64,000 bases of DNA from Mixta gaviniae. Lineage in GTDB: Bacteria > Pseudomonadota > Gammaproteobacteria > Enterobacterales > Enterobacteriaceae. The notes below the pieces were generated by a model. The model saw only the letters and a list, made by a program, of their open reading frames with translations. It ran no database searches and was not told the origin of the DNA. Positions 42,518 through 53,492 of this stretch are shown piece by piece. The translations under genes were made by a program, and so were the position numbers. The first letter of the stretch is position 1. Each line of letters opens with the position of its first letter. The stretch spans positions 496,001-560,000 of the forward strand of contig NZ_CP026377.1 of the NCBI RefSeq assembly GCF_002953195.1, given 5' to 3'.

Positions 42518-43969
42518 ATGCCTCATTCCCTGCAGGATAACGATCTTTTCCAGACCGGCTGTTTGATTAACGGCCAGTGGCATACCCTTACTGACACCTT
42601 CGATGTGCTGAACCCGGCGACCGGCGAAACCCTCGCGCAAGTGGCGAAAGGCGGTAAAAAAGAGACGGAGCAGGCTATCGCAGCGGCGCAGAAAGCCTTT
42701 CCCGCCTGGCGCGCGCTGACGGCGAAGCAGCGTTCAGAGATCCTCTACCGCTGGTATCAGCTGATTATTGACAATAAACGCTGGCTGGGCGAACTGATGA
42801 CGGCGGAGCAGGGCAAGCCGCTGAAAGAGGCGGAAGGGGAAGTGGAATACGCCGCCAGTTTTATTCAGTGGTTCGCCGAGCAGGCCAAACGCATTAACGG
42901 CGAAATCATCCCTCCGGCGAAAACCGGCGCACGCATTCTGGCGACGCGCGAGCCGATTGGCGTCGTGGCTGCCATCACGCCGTGGAATTTCCCGATGGCG
43001 ATGCTGACGCGCAAGCTGGGCCCGGCGCTGGCGGCGGGCTGCACCGGTATTATCAAGCCGGCCAACAACACGCCGCTTTCCGCTTTCGCGCTGCTGGCGC
43101 TGGCGAAAAAGGCCGGTGTGCCTGATGGCGTACTGAACGGCGTTGCCGGCGATACGCATGCCATCAGCGACGCCATTATGGCCAGTGACGCGGTGCGCAA
43201 AATCTCCTTTACCGGCTCGACCGCCGTGGGGAAAACGCTGATGCGCAATGCCGCCGAGACGATGAAAAAGATCTCGATGGAGCTGGGCGGCAACGCGCCT
43301 TATATCGTGTTTGAAGATGCCGACATCGATGCGGCGGTAAAAGGCGCCATCGCTAATAAATTCCGTAACGCGGGCCAGGTGTGCGTCAGCGTTAACCGTT
43401 TCTTTATTCATGAGACGGTTTACGATCGCTTCGTCAACCAGTTGGCGGAAGAGGTAAAGCAGCTGAAGGTCGGCAACGGCATGGAGGAGGGGGTAGTGGT
43501 CGGCCCGCTGATCAATGCCGCAGCGGTAGAGAAAGTCGAAGAGCATGTTAACGACGCGCAGGCCAAAGGCGGGCGTATCGTGGCGGGCGGCGCGCGTCAC
43601 GCGCTGGGCGGCAATTTCTGGCAGCCGACGGTGATCGCCGACGCCAGCGAGGAGATGAAGCTGGCGCGCGAGGAGACGTTCGGCCCGGTGGCCGCCTGCT
43701 TCCGCTTCGCCAGCGAGGAGGAGGTGATTGAGCGCGCCAACGCCACTGAATATGGTCTGGCGGCCTACTTCTATACGCAGAATCTGCAGCGGGTCTTCCG
43801 CGTCTCCGCCGCGCTGGAGAGCGGCATGATCGGCATTAACGAATGTGCCGTCTCGACCGAGCTGGCCCCGTTCGGCGGCGTGAAAGAATCCGGGCTGGGA
43901 CGCGAAGGATCGATATTGGGCATTGAGGAGTATCTGGAAGTCAAAGCCCTGCATATTGGTGGCCTTTAA
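42518..43969 (+). CDS. GabD-family NAD(P)-dependent aldehyde dehydrogenase
   Basis: A 483-residue aldehyde dehydrogenase closest to succinate-semialdehyde dehydrogenase GabD. Catalytic residues are all present: N157 in 'TPWNFPMAM', E255 in 'SMELGGNAP' and C289 in 'NAGQVCVSVNR'; the cofactor loop is 'FTGSTAVGKTLM'. A good ribosome site (CAGGAG) precedes the ATG. Exact substrate cannot be read from sequence; succinate or glutarate semialdehyde is likely. E. coli has no gene between aaeB and yhcO, so this is an insertion at this site. No gabT or gabP is adjacent. Confidence 0.88.
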   Translation: MPHSLQDNDLFQTGCLINGQWHTLTDTFDVLNPATGETLAQVAKGGKKETEQAIAAAQKAFPAWRALTAKQRSEILYRWYQLIIDNKRWLGELMTAEQGKPLKEAEGEVEYAASFIQWFAEQAKRINGEIIPPAKTGARILATREPIGVVAAITPWNFPMAMLTRKLGPALAAGCTGIIKPANNTPLSAFALLALAKKAGVPDGVLNGVAGDTHAISDAIMASDAVRKISFTGSTAVGKTLMRNAAETMKKISMELGGNAPYIVFEDADIDAAVKGAIANKFRNAGQVCVSVNRFFIHETVYDRFVNQLAEEVKQLKVGNGMEEGVVVGPLINAAAVEKVEEHVNDAQAKGGRIVAGGARHALGGNFWQPTVIADASEEMKLAREETFGPVAACFRFASEEEVIERANATEYGLAAYFYTQNLQRVFRVSAALESGMIGINECAVSTELAPFGGVKESGLGREGSILGIEEYLEVKALHIGGL

Positions 43970-44017
43970 CCCCATCGGGCGCGCAGGCGCCCGATGACGC
44001 ATTACGGAGCAGCCGGC

Positions 44018-44290
44018 ATGAAGAAAGAGAGTTTTGACTTTAATGAGATCGTCGATCAGGCGCATTTTTATCGTCAGTTCAGTGAACGCTTCGCGCTGTC
44101 AGACCAGTTAATCGTCGATTTAGATTCGCTATGGGATGCTGTTACCGAATCCTTGCCGTTACCGGTAGAGATTGAGTTTATCCATCTCGGCGCAGGACAA
44201 AAGCGTCGCTACGGCGCGCTGATCCTGCTGTTTGACGAGGCGGAAGAGGAGCTGGAAGGAAAGCTGCGTTTCAACGTACGCCCGTCCTGA
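44018..44290 (+). CDS. yhcO: Barstar-like protein YhcO
   Basis: A 90-residue barstar-family protein ([20 protein letters not shown]...), acidic, with the typical '[20 protein letters not shown]' core. Barstar inhibits the ribonuclease barnase in Bacillus, but no barnase is encoded nearby here or beside E. coli yhcO, so its partner is unknown. I start at 44018, which gives the E. coli length, rather than 43994. Confidence 0.93.
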   Translation: MKKESFDFNEIVDQAHFYRQFSERFALSDQLIVDLDSLWDAVTESLPLPVEIEFIHLGAGQKRRYGALILLFDEAEEELEGKLRFNVRPS

Positions 44291-44314
44291 CCGGCCCCGA
44301 CGAAAAGATGACAT

Positions 44315-44339
44315 AAAAAAGGCCCCAACGTACGGGGCC
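44315..44339 (-). terminator. Terminator downstream of the yhcN-like cluster
   Basis: On the minus strand GGCCCC-N7-GGGGCC is followed by six T residues. It lies 30 bases after the stop of the last yhcN-like gene and between it and convergent yhcO. Confidence 0.88.
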
Positions 44340-44368
44340 AAAGGGTTCGTCAGGCAGTTGACGAGGAA

Positions 44369-44632
44369 TTACTTATAGAGTTCCGCCGTAGCGTGCCAGC
44401 TGTCGCCGGTGCGCGCTTCGATAATGCGGTAAGCGCGCGCGCCCTGCGCATCCGCTTTCTGAGAAAGCTGCGCGCGGTAGTCCATCGGCGAACCGCCGAC
44501 GCCGCTGGCGGTAATGATCCCCGCAGACTGCAATTGCTGCGCCTGTTGCTGAGTGACCAGTTCCGCGGCGGAAGCGCCAAACGTCGCCATTATCAGCAGG
44601 CCAACAGCAGAAACAGCTGTTTTCATCTTCAT
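44369..44632 (-). CDS. YhcN-like DUF1471 stress protein, copy 1
   Basis: An 87-residue secreted protein: signal peptide (MKMKTAVSAVGLLIMATFGASAA) and a DUF1471 domain with 'SQKADAQGARAYRIIEAR' and the C-terminal 'SWHATAELYK'. DUF1471 proteins of enterobacteria (YhcN, BhsA, McbA) respond to acid, peroxide or biofilm conditions. I start at 44632, giving E. coli YhcN length; the ORF extends upstream to 44677. It is the most downstream of three tandem paralogues. Which copy is the true yhcN orthologue is unclear. Confidence 0.88.
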   Translation of the reverse strand: MKMKTAVSAVGLLIMATFGASAAELVTQQQAQQLQSAGIITASGVGGSPMDYRAQLSQKADAQGARAYRIIEARTGDSWHATAELYK

Positions 44633-44718
44633 TATTCGACTCCTCCTGCGATCAACAACCTGCGGGTTACACATCAAGACCAGGTCATCGATGCCAGATT
44701 CAGGCGTGCGCCTGATGA

Positions 44719-44988
44719 TTATTTATAGATTTCAGCGGTAGCGTGGTAGTTACCGTTGTTGTAGGCCTCAACGACGCGGTAGGCAGAAGCGCCCTGTTTG
44801 TCCGCTTTCTGCGACAGATGTTCGCGGATAGTGGTCGGGCTGCCGTCGATGCCGCTTACGGAGATGGTGCCGATCGGCTGCAGATTCTGGCTGGCGACAT
44901 CCTGCGGTGTCACCAGCTCGGCAGCGTTGGCGCCGAATGAGAGAACAGTTGCGAAACTTAAAGCAGCAAGGGTGAATGCGGTTTTCAT
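44719..44988 (-). CDS. YhcN-like DUF1471 stress protein, copy 2
   Basis: An 89-residue secreted protein with a signal peptide (MKTAFTLAALSFATVLSFGANA) and a DUF1471 domain ('QKADKQGASAYRVVEAYNNG', 'YHATAEIYK'). It shares organisation and conserved ends with its two neighbours but differs at many positions, so the duplication is not recent. Spacing to copy 1 is 86 bases and to copy 3 115 bases, so each may have its own signals. Confidence 0.88.
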   Translation of the reverse strand: MKTAFTLAALSFATVLSFGANAAELVTPQDVASQNLQPIGTISVSGIDGSPTTIREHLSQKADKQGASAYRVVEAYNNGNYHATAEIYK

Positions 44989-45103
44989 GGTATGACTCCA
45001 GAGTATTCAGTGATGACGGCAGCCTGCATGGCTTGATAGCGTTTTTTATATTTGGGGCTGCCTGATTTATCGGTATAGCTGCTGGCCTGTGCCAGCGTAG
45101 GGC

Positions 45104-45367
45104 TTATTTATACAGTTCGGCGGTGACGTGCCAGGTGTCGTTGTTGCGCGCTTCGATGATGCGGTAAGCGCTGGCGCCTTCACGTTCAGCTTTTGCCTGC
45201 AGCGCCTGATGAATATCCATCGGAACGCCTGCGACGCCGCCCATGCTTACAGTGCCAACCGGCTGCAGGTTTTGCGCCTGTTCGGCATTAACAGATTCGG
45301 CGGCGAAAGCGCCGAACGACAGCATAGAAAGCAGGCTGGCTGCAGCGATAGTAGTTTTAATGTTCAT
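45104..45367 (-). CDS. yhcN: YhcN-like DUF1471 stress protein, copy 3
   Basis: An 87-residue secreted protein with signal peptide (MNIKTTIAAASLLSMLSFGAFAA) and DUF1471 domain ('VGTVSMGGVAGVPMDIHQAL', 'ASAYRIIEAR', 'WHVTAELYK'). It has the E. coli YhcN length and is first in the cluster, so I give it the yhcN symbol tentatively. A CRP-like site lies about 40 bases upstream of its start. Confidence 0.85.
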   Translation of the reverse strand: MNIKTTIAAASLLSMLSFGAFAAESVNAEQAQNLQPVGTVSMGGVAGVPMDIHQALQAKAEREGASAYRIIEARNNDTWHVTAELYK

Positions 45368-45404
45368 TGATCTGTTCCTCGTCTTTTGTTTTTCTCTTTA
45401 TCTG

Positions 45405-45426
45405 TTCTGTGATTCTCATCACGAAA
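45405..45426. promoter_or_regulatory. CRP-like site upstream of yhcN copy 3
   Basis: TGTGA-TTCTCA-TCACG matches the CRP core at 9 of 10 positions. It lies 38-59 bases upstream of the copy 3 start, a position compatible with activation or repression. Confidence 0.5.
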
Positions 45427-45813
45427 ACAAGTATAGATCTAATAACGTCTGAAATTAATATGCCGCTAATAATGTTTTGTTGTGACACTTTAGCCCGCAA
45501 GCACATTTTTATAGCGATTAGTTATAAAAATCGCCTGGATTTTGTCCATCTTTCGTTAATTTAGCGTTAAAACAGTCACATGAGTGACTTTATCTATTTG
45601 TGCTTTGCTCGGTGGTGAAAAACACTGGCTGAGAGAGTAAAGCAGTCATATGACCTGGTAACAAAGCGGGATAGCAGCACATAATGCGAATAGGGCCGCT
45701 GATGACGACGTAAAGCGCAGCGGCTTTATTCCATTCGGGACTGAACAGACGGGAGAAAACAAAGAAGGGGGAGAAAAGATCATTAGCGGCGCGGCGCTAA
45801 TGATCCTGAGCGC
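45427..45813. other. AT-rich intergenic region between yhcN copy 3 and argR
   Basis: No credible gene is present. Two related palindromes are visible: AGTCAC-ATGA-GTGACT at 45574-45589 and GTCATATGAC at 45645-45654; both contain CAGTCAYATGA. GCGATT-N9-AATCGC near 45514-45534 is a further inverted repeat. These may be operators for the yhcN-like genes. Confidence 0.5.
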
Positions 45814-47665
<1,852 letters not shown>

Positions 47666-47686
47666 ACGTCGCCTGGCGATAAAAAA

Positions 47687-47709
47687 GGGAGCCGAAAGGC
47701 TCCCTTTTT
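47687..47709 (+). terminator. Terminator of mdh
   Basis: GGGAGCC-GAAA-GGCTCCC followed by five T residues, a textbook rho-independent terminator; the upstream A run lets it act on the minus strand too, downstream of degS. Confidence 0.93.
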
Positions 47710-47720
47710 GCGTCTGCCAC

Positions 47721-47798
47721 CATCACCCCTGCGGCGGATACGCCTGAATGGCTTTGGCGACTATGGCCATCACCCCTGCGCCGGATATTCCTGAATGG
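47721..47798. repeat. Imperfect 31-bp direct repeat of the degS 3' end
   Basis: 47721-47751 and 47768-47798 are the same 31-bp unit with four mismatches. The second is the degS 3' end, including its stop codon (TIQEYPAQG-stop). The first repeats this tail downstream. Read on the minus strand it encodes AIQAYPPQG-stop. An ATG overlapping the degS stop (TGATG, 47770-47768) opens a 15-codon ORF, MAIVAKAIQAYPPQG, ending at 47723. Confidence 0.8.
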
Positions 47799-48831
47799 TG
47801 ACAGGCAAAGTCAGCCTGCGATCGTTGCGGATCACCTGCACGTCGATAACCGAGCCGGGACGCACCTCCGCCACTTGATCCATCGTCTCCTGAGCGGACA
47901 CCGCCGGCTTGCCGTTCACGCTGACAATCAGGTCATTGGCCTGAATGCCTGCCTTCGCTGCGGGGCCGTCCGGTGCCACATTGTTGACGACAATGCCCTG
48001 AATGCGATCGATGCCGGCGTTCTGCCCGTGCAGCGGCGGCACTTCGCGGCCGGTAATGCCGATATAGCCGCGGATCACGCGCCCGTCGCGGATCAGCTTA
48101 TCCATGATTTTGGTCGCCAGCGCGGTGGGAATGGCGAAGCCGATCCCTTCCGGCGTTTCGCCGTCGTTGCTCTTATCAAACGACAGGGTATTAATGCCCA
48201 TCAGCTCGCCGAGCGAGTTAATCAACGCACCGCCGGAGTTGCCACGGTTGATAGAGGCATCAGTCTGCAGGAAGTTTTGCCGGCCGGAAGGGCTCAGGCC
48301 GACGCGGCCGGTAGCACTGATAATGCCCTGGGTTACGGTCTGCCCAAGGTTGTAGGGGTTGCCGATCGCCATCACGATATCGCCGACATGCGCGATGCGG
48401 TTACGGTTAATCGGGATGACCGGCAGGTTTGCGGCGGTGATTTTCAATACCGCTAAATCGGTCAGGCTGTCTGAGCCGACCAGCATCGCTTCAAAGAAGC
48501 GGCCATCCTGCAGCGCGACGATAATCTGGTCGGCGCCGTTGATGACGTGGCGGTTGGTCAGGATATAGCCTTTATTATTCATGATCACGCCCGAACCGAG
48601 CGTGGTAATGCCGTGTCCGTTACCGCCCGACGCGGCGCTGCGGTTATAGACGTTGACTACCGCAGGAACGGCGCGGCGCACACCCTGATTAAAGCTGAAA
48701 GGTGTTTGATCGGCGCTGCTTTCCGGCTCGGAAAGCAAGCCGGTGCCAATACGCAACGCAGGCATGGCCGCCAGTAAAATACCTGCGACGATCAGCCCCA
48801 GAACTACCGAACGCAAGAGTTTAAGAAACAT
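47770..48831 (-). CDS. degS: Envelope-stress protease DegS
   Basis: A 353-residue inner-membrane serine protease (E. coli 355). An N-terminal anchor (about residues 7-27) holds the protease domain in the periplasm, with catalytic H95, D125 and S199 ('TNRHVING', 'LTDLAVLKI', 'NRGNSGGAL'), followed by one PDZ domain that senses misfolded porin tails. It makes the first cut in RseA, releasing sigma-E. Its extreme 3' end is duplicated just downstream. Confidence 0.97.
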   Translation of the reverse strand: MFLKLLRSVVLGLIVAGILLAAMPALRIGTGLLSEPESSADQTPFSFNQGVRRAVPAVVNVYNRSAASGGNGHGITTLGSGVIMNNKGYILTNRHVINGADQIIVALQDGRFFEAMLVGSDSLTDLAVLKITAANLPVIPINRNRIAHVGDIVMAIGNPYNLGQTVTQGIISATGRVGLSPSGRQNFLQTDASINRGNSGGALINSLGELMGINTLSFDKSNDGETPEGIGFAIPTALATKIMDKLIRDGRVIRGYIGITGREVPPLHGQNAGIDRIQGIVVNNVAPDGPAAKAGIQANDLIVSVNGKPAVSAQETMDQVAEVRPGSVIDVQVIRNDRRLTLPVTIQEYPAQG

Positions 48832-48880
48832 GATGTTAAGTCATATCAGAAATGATCCGGGGCAGAATATCATGAGTTAC

Positions 48881-48905
48881 GCGGACACACACGGGTTGTG
48901 TCCGC
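48881..48905. other. Strong hairpin between degQ and degS
   Basis: GCGGACACA-N7-TGTGTCCGC is a 9-bp perfect inverted repeat in the 93-bp gap between degQ and degS, both on the minus strand. There is no T run after it in that direction, so it is more likely an RNA-stabilising or attenuating structure than a terminator. Confidence 0.55.
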
Positions 48906-48924
48906 GTTATGATACGCCGGTTTT

Positions 48925-50301
48925 TTAACGCAGCAGGAGATAGAGGCTTTCGCCGCCGCGCACCACATTCAACGCCAGGAATGGCGGCTTGCTGGCCAGC
49001 ACTTTGCGCATCTCATCAAGACCCTGCACGCGGGTGCGGTTGACGCCGATGATCACGTCATCTTTCTGCAAACCCATCTGCTCCGCCGGCGTCCCTTTCT
49101 GCACCGCATCGACCTTCACGCCTTTATTGCCGTCCGGCAGCTGGCCATCGCTGAGCGAGGCGCCCTGCAGGGCAGGCGTCATCAGCTCATCGCTGGACAT
49201 AGTACGGGCGCTGGCGTCGAGCTTGACCGTTACGCTAAGCGGTTTGCCTTCACGCAGCAGGCCAATTTTTACCTCTTTGCCCGGCGGAGTGGTGGCGATT
49301 TTTACCCGTAGCTCGGCAAAGCTGGCGATCGGCTTGCCCTCCACCGACGTGATGATATCGCCCGCTTTAATGCCGGCGGTCGCCGCCGCCGATTTCGGCA
49401 GCACTTCCGATACGAAGGCGCCGCGCTGGGCGTCAACGTTAAAGGCGCGTGCCATATCGGCGGTCATTTCGGTGCCCTTAATGCCGAGCTGGCCGCGCTT
49501 CACTTCGCCGGTAGCGATCAGCTGCTGCGCCAGCTCCATTGCCATATTGCCCGGAATGGCGAAGCCGATGCCGATATTCCCGCCGCTGGAGGCGAGGATG
49601 GCGGTATTGATGCCGATCAGCTCACCGTTGAGGTTAACCAGTGCGCCGCCAGAATTGCCGCGGTTGATGGCGGCGTCGGTCTGAATAAAGTTTTCCAGCC
49701 CTTCAAGATTCAGGCCGCTGCGCCCCAGCGCGGAGATAATGCCGGAAGTGGCTGTTTGGCCAAGTCCAAAAGGATTGCCGATAGCGATGGCGAAATCGCC
49801 TACGCGCAGCTGGTCGGAATCCGCCACCTTAACCTGCGTCAGGTTGCTGGCGTTCTGCAGCTGGATCAGCGCGATATCGGTCTGTTCATCACGGCCGATC
49901 AGTTTGGCGTCATATTCGCGTCCGTCGCTCAGCTGCACGCTGATTTTATCGGCGCCGTTCACCACGTGATTGTTGGTCAACACGTAGCCCTTTTGCGCAT
50001 CGATGATCACGCCGGAGCCCAAACCTTCAAACGGCTGAGGCTGTGCATCATCGCCCTGACCCTGCTGGCCGAAGAAGCGTTTTAACGGCTCCGGCAGATC
50101 CTGAGTTTGATCGTCCGTCGCGGTGCCTTCAACATGCACGCTGACCACCGCAGGCAGCACTTTCTCCAGCATCGGCGCCAGGCTGGGCAGAGGCTGATTC
50201 TGCACCTGGGCCGGCAGCGTCGCCATAGCGGAAGGGGCCATGGCCAGATTGATACCAACGGATAGGGCTACCGCGCTCAACAATAATGATTTTTTCTTCA
50301 T
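48925..50301 (-). CDS. degQ: Periplasmic serine endoprotease DegQ
   Basis: A 458-residue HtrA-family protease and chaperone (E. coli 455). I start at 50301, where the signal peptide (MKKKSLLLSAVALSVGINLA) begins; the ORF is open upstream to 50367. The catalytic triad lies in 'LTNNHVVNG', 'TDIALIQL' and 'NRGNSGGALVN', followed by two PDZ domains. It degrades or refolds damaged periplasmic proteins. Same degQ-degS order as E. coli. Confidence 0.96.
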   Translation of the reverse strand: MKKKSLLLSAVALSVGINLAMAPSAMATLPAQVQNQPLPSLAPMLEKVLPAVVSVHVEGTATDDQTQDLPEPLKRFFGQQGQGDDAQPQPFEGLGSGVIIDAQKGYVLTNNHVVNGADKISVQLSDGREYDAKLIGRDEQTDIALIQLQNASNLTQVKVADSDQLRVGDFAIAIGNPFGLGQTATSGIISALGRSGLNLEGLENFIQTDAAINRGNSGGALVNLNGELIGINTAILASSGGNIGIGFAIPGNMAMELAQQLIATGEVKRGQLGIKGTEMTADMARAFNVDAQRGAFVSEVLPKSAAATAGIKAGDIITSVEGKPIASFAELRVKIATTPPGKEVKIGLLREGKPLSVTVKLDASARTMSSDELMTPALQGASLSDGQLPDGNKGVKVDAVQKGTPAEQMGLQKDDVIIGVNRTRVQGLDEMRKVLASKPPFLALNVVRGGESLYLLLR

Positions 50302-50382
50302 CGTTACGACGCTCTCGCTGCTCAACTGAGGGAAGATAATGGATGATTTGCGTGTCGGATAACGCACTCTGGCCTGACGAAT

Positions 50383-50410
50383 GAAAAGGAAAAGGGCGCG
50401 GGTGCGCCCT
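50383..50410 (-). terminator. Terminator of zapG
   Basis: On the minus strand AGGGCGC-N4-GCGCCCT is followed by TTTTCCTTTT. It lies seven bases after the zapG stop. Confidence 0.78.
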
Positions 50411-50416
50411 GATTGA

Positions 50417-50818
50417 TCAGTCGCGCGGCTTGCGTTCGCCGCGCAGAAGGCCGGATGCGCCTTCTGAATAATCGCGCGGGATTTGCACCGGCGCCTGGTC
50501 GTTATCCGCTTCCGCTTCGGTAAGCTGATAGGCGAACGGGTTTTTCTCGCCCGGCAGGTCCGGCAGCAGATCGTTGGAGCCCTTCGCCATATGCTGATAA
50601 AGCTGGCGGTAATCGCGCGCCATGTTATCCAGCAGCTCGGCGCTCTGCGCGAAATGGTTGGTCAGCTCCTCGCGATAATCTGCCAGTTCCGCTTTGGATT
50701 TCTCCAGTTCGTACTGCATGCTGCGCTGTTCGCGCAATTTCTTATTGCCAAAACGCATGGCGACAGCGCCGATAATAATGCCAACGACTAATCCAATTAG
50801 CCCGTATTCCCAGGTCAT
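50417..50818 (-). CDS. zapG: Cell division/envelope protein ZapG (YhcB)
   Basis: A 133-residue protein (E. coli 132). One N-terminal membrane segment (about residues 5-22, 'YGLIGLVVGIIIGAVAMRF') is followed by a long cytoplasmic coiled coil and a conserved 'NDQAPVQIPRDYSEGASGLL' tail. E. coli YhcB links division, cell-wall and phospholipid synthesis. I start at 50818 (MTWEYGLIG...), not at the upstream in-frame codon at 50866. It diverges from zapE. Confidence 0.95.
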   Translation of the reverse strand: MTWEYGLIGLVVGIIIGAVAMRFGNKKLREQRSMQYELEKSKAELADYREELTNHFAQSAELLDNMARDYRQLYQHMAKGSNDLLPDLPGEKNPFAYQLTEAEADNDQAPVQIPRDYSEGASGLLRGERKPRD

Positions 50819-50991
50819 AATGACTCCCGTATTGTCCTCGTTGTTCCGTAGGGCGTTCCACTTCAATAATAGCCACTATAACCGTTAATCTTGCGGAAGT
50901 GGAATCCTGCGGCAGCATCGCTTAGTGTAGAACGGACTTTTTTTCAGCAAACAGGCAGTGACCTGACATTTTTAGGGAAGCAGGGTTAACA

Positions 50992-52116
50992 ATGCAAACG
51001 ATGTCCCCTCTGGCGCGTTATGAACAGGCGCTTGCACAAGGTGCATATCAGCCTGATGAAGTACAGCGCGCCGCGATCGGCCGTTTAGACGCCATCCAGC
51101 AGGCGTTGAGCGCCAAACCGCAGACCGCTCCGCCGGCGAATGGCTGGCGCGGCAAGCTCAGCAAGCTGTTAGGTAAAGAGAAAACCGGCAGTGAGACGCC
51201 GGTGCGCGGCCTTTATATGTGGGGCGGCGTCGGGCGGGGCAAAACCTGGGTGATGGATCTGTTTTTTCAGTCTATTCCTGGCGATCGCAAGCTGCGGCTC
51301 CATTTCCATCGTTTTATGCTGCGGGTGCATGAAGAGCTGACCGCGCTGCAGGGCGAAAGCGATCCGCTGGAGATTGTCGCCGACCGCTTTAAGGCGCAGA
51401 CAGATGTGCTGTGCTTCGATGAATTCTTCGTCTCCGACATTACCGACGCAATGCTACTGGGCACGCTGATGGAGGCGCTGTTCGCACGTGGCATCACGCT
51501 GGTCGCCACGTCAAATATTCCGCCTGACGATCTTTACCGCAACGGCCTGCAGCGTGCGCGCTTCTTGCCCGCTATCGAACAGATTAAGCAGCACTGCGAC
51601 ATCATGAACGTGGACGCCGGCGTCGATTATCGTCTGCGCACCCTGACCTCGGCGCACCTCTGGATGCATCCATTAAACGATGAGACGCGTCAGGCGATGA
51701 CGCGGATGTTCGTCGCGCTGGCGGGCGAGGCGGCAGAGAGCCGGCCGGTACTGGAGATCAATCACCGCCAGCTGTCGACGCAGGGCGTGCAAAATGGCGT
51801 GCTGGCGATCGATTTCGCCGCCCTGTGCGGTGAAGGGCGCAGCCAGCATGACTATATCGAGCTGTCGCGCCGCTTTCACAGCGTGCTGCTGCTCGATGTG
51901 CCGGTGATGACAGCACGCAGCGAAGATCGCGCCCGTCGCTTTCTGGCGCTGGTGGATGAGTTTTATGAGCGGCACGTCAAACTGGTGGTGTCGGCGGAGG
52001 CGTCGCTGTTTGACATTTATCAGGGCGAGCGGCTGAAATTCGAATATCAGCGCTGTCTGTCGCGCCTGCAGGAGATGCAGAGCGAGGAGTATCTGCGGCT
52101 AACGCATCTCTCCTGA
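50992..52116 (+). CDS. zapE: Cell division ATPase ZapE
   Basis: A 374-residue AFG1-family P-loop ATPase (E. coli 375) that associates with the Z-ring under stress. Walker A is 'GGVGRGKTWVMD' (about residues 78-89), Walker B 'VLCFDEFFVSDITDAMLL', and the sensor region is 'TLVATSNIPPDDLY'. Confidence 0.95.
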   Translation: MQTMSPLARYEQALAQGAYQPDEVQRAAIGRLDAIQQALSAKPQTAPPANGWRGKLSKLLGKEKTGSETPVRGLYMWGGVGRGKTWVMDLFFQSIPGDRKLRLHFHRFMLRVHEELTALQGESDPLEIVADRFKAQTDVLCFDEFFVSDITDAMLLGTLMEALFARGITLVATSNIPPDDLYRNGLQRARFLPAIEQIKQHCDIMNVDAGVDYRLRTLTSAHLWMHPLNDETRQAMTRMFVALAGEAAESRPVLEINHRQLSTQGVQNGVLAIDFAALCGEGRSQHDYIELSRRFHSVLLLDVPVMTARSEDRARRFLALVDEFYERHVKLVVSAEASLFDIYQGERLKFEYQRCLSRLQEMQSEEYLRLTHLS

Positions 52117-52342
52117 GGCTCGCAGATTTTTTGATGAAAAGTGATCGATCTTTGGCAATGACTTCTCTATAATCTTGCGACCCCACGTTACGACAAGGTT
52201 TTTTTTCCCAAAAACTTTGTAGCACCGGCAAAACTGTCCGAGGGGGTGGGCTTGCTGGTCGATAAGGTCGTGTGAGCCTCAACCGTTTATTCAAGCGTTT
52301 GGGATTTCACCAACGTGTAACTTAATTTGGGTAAGCTTTTAG
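52117..52342 (+). promoter_or_regulatory. rplM-rpsI promoter and leader
   Basis: A consensus -10 element TATAAT is at 52168-52173; no good -35 is seen at 16-18 bp. The following leader of about 165 bases has no ORF. In E. coli the rplM-rpsI operon is controlled by L13 acting on its leader, so a structured regulatory RNA here is plausible but not shown. Confidence 0.55.
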
Positions 52343-53179
<837 letters not shown>

Positions 53180-53210
53180 TTGTTTCTGCTCCGGCAGATT
53201 ACAGTTACAA

Positions 53211-53239
53211 AAAACCCGGCCCTGGCGCCGGGTTTTTTT
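53211..53239 (+). terminator. Terminator of rplM-rpsI
   Basis: CCCGGC-N6-GCCGGG with an A run before and seven T residues after; can act in both directions. Confidence 0.9.
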
Positions 53240-53492
53240 ATGCGTAAAAGTCGGCGAAACGCGGGCTAATCGCGCCTTTTTACCGGCAAATCTTCTTTCC
53301 CCTCCCCACAAAGTGCTTAAAATCTGGTAAACTGACTGTCACTTTGCGCCCGTTAAACGGATAGTTGTGGACGATAATCCTGACAGGAAGGGGGATTGGC
53401 CCGGCTCCGCCCGACGGGTGATTTCGTTAAGCAGGTTAGTCGCCGCGCGGTTGGCTATTCGCACTGTATTCTGGATAAACTTGGAGGTTTTC

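Noticed and set aside
42734..44065. 443-codon minus-strand ORF opposite the aldehyde dehydrogenase
   Set aside because: Shadow of a well-supported gene; composition is unnatural and no ribosome site is visible.
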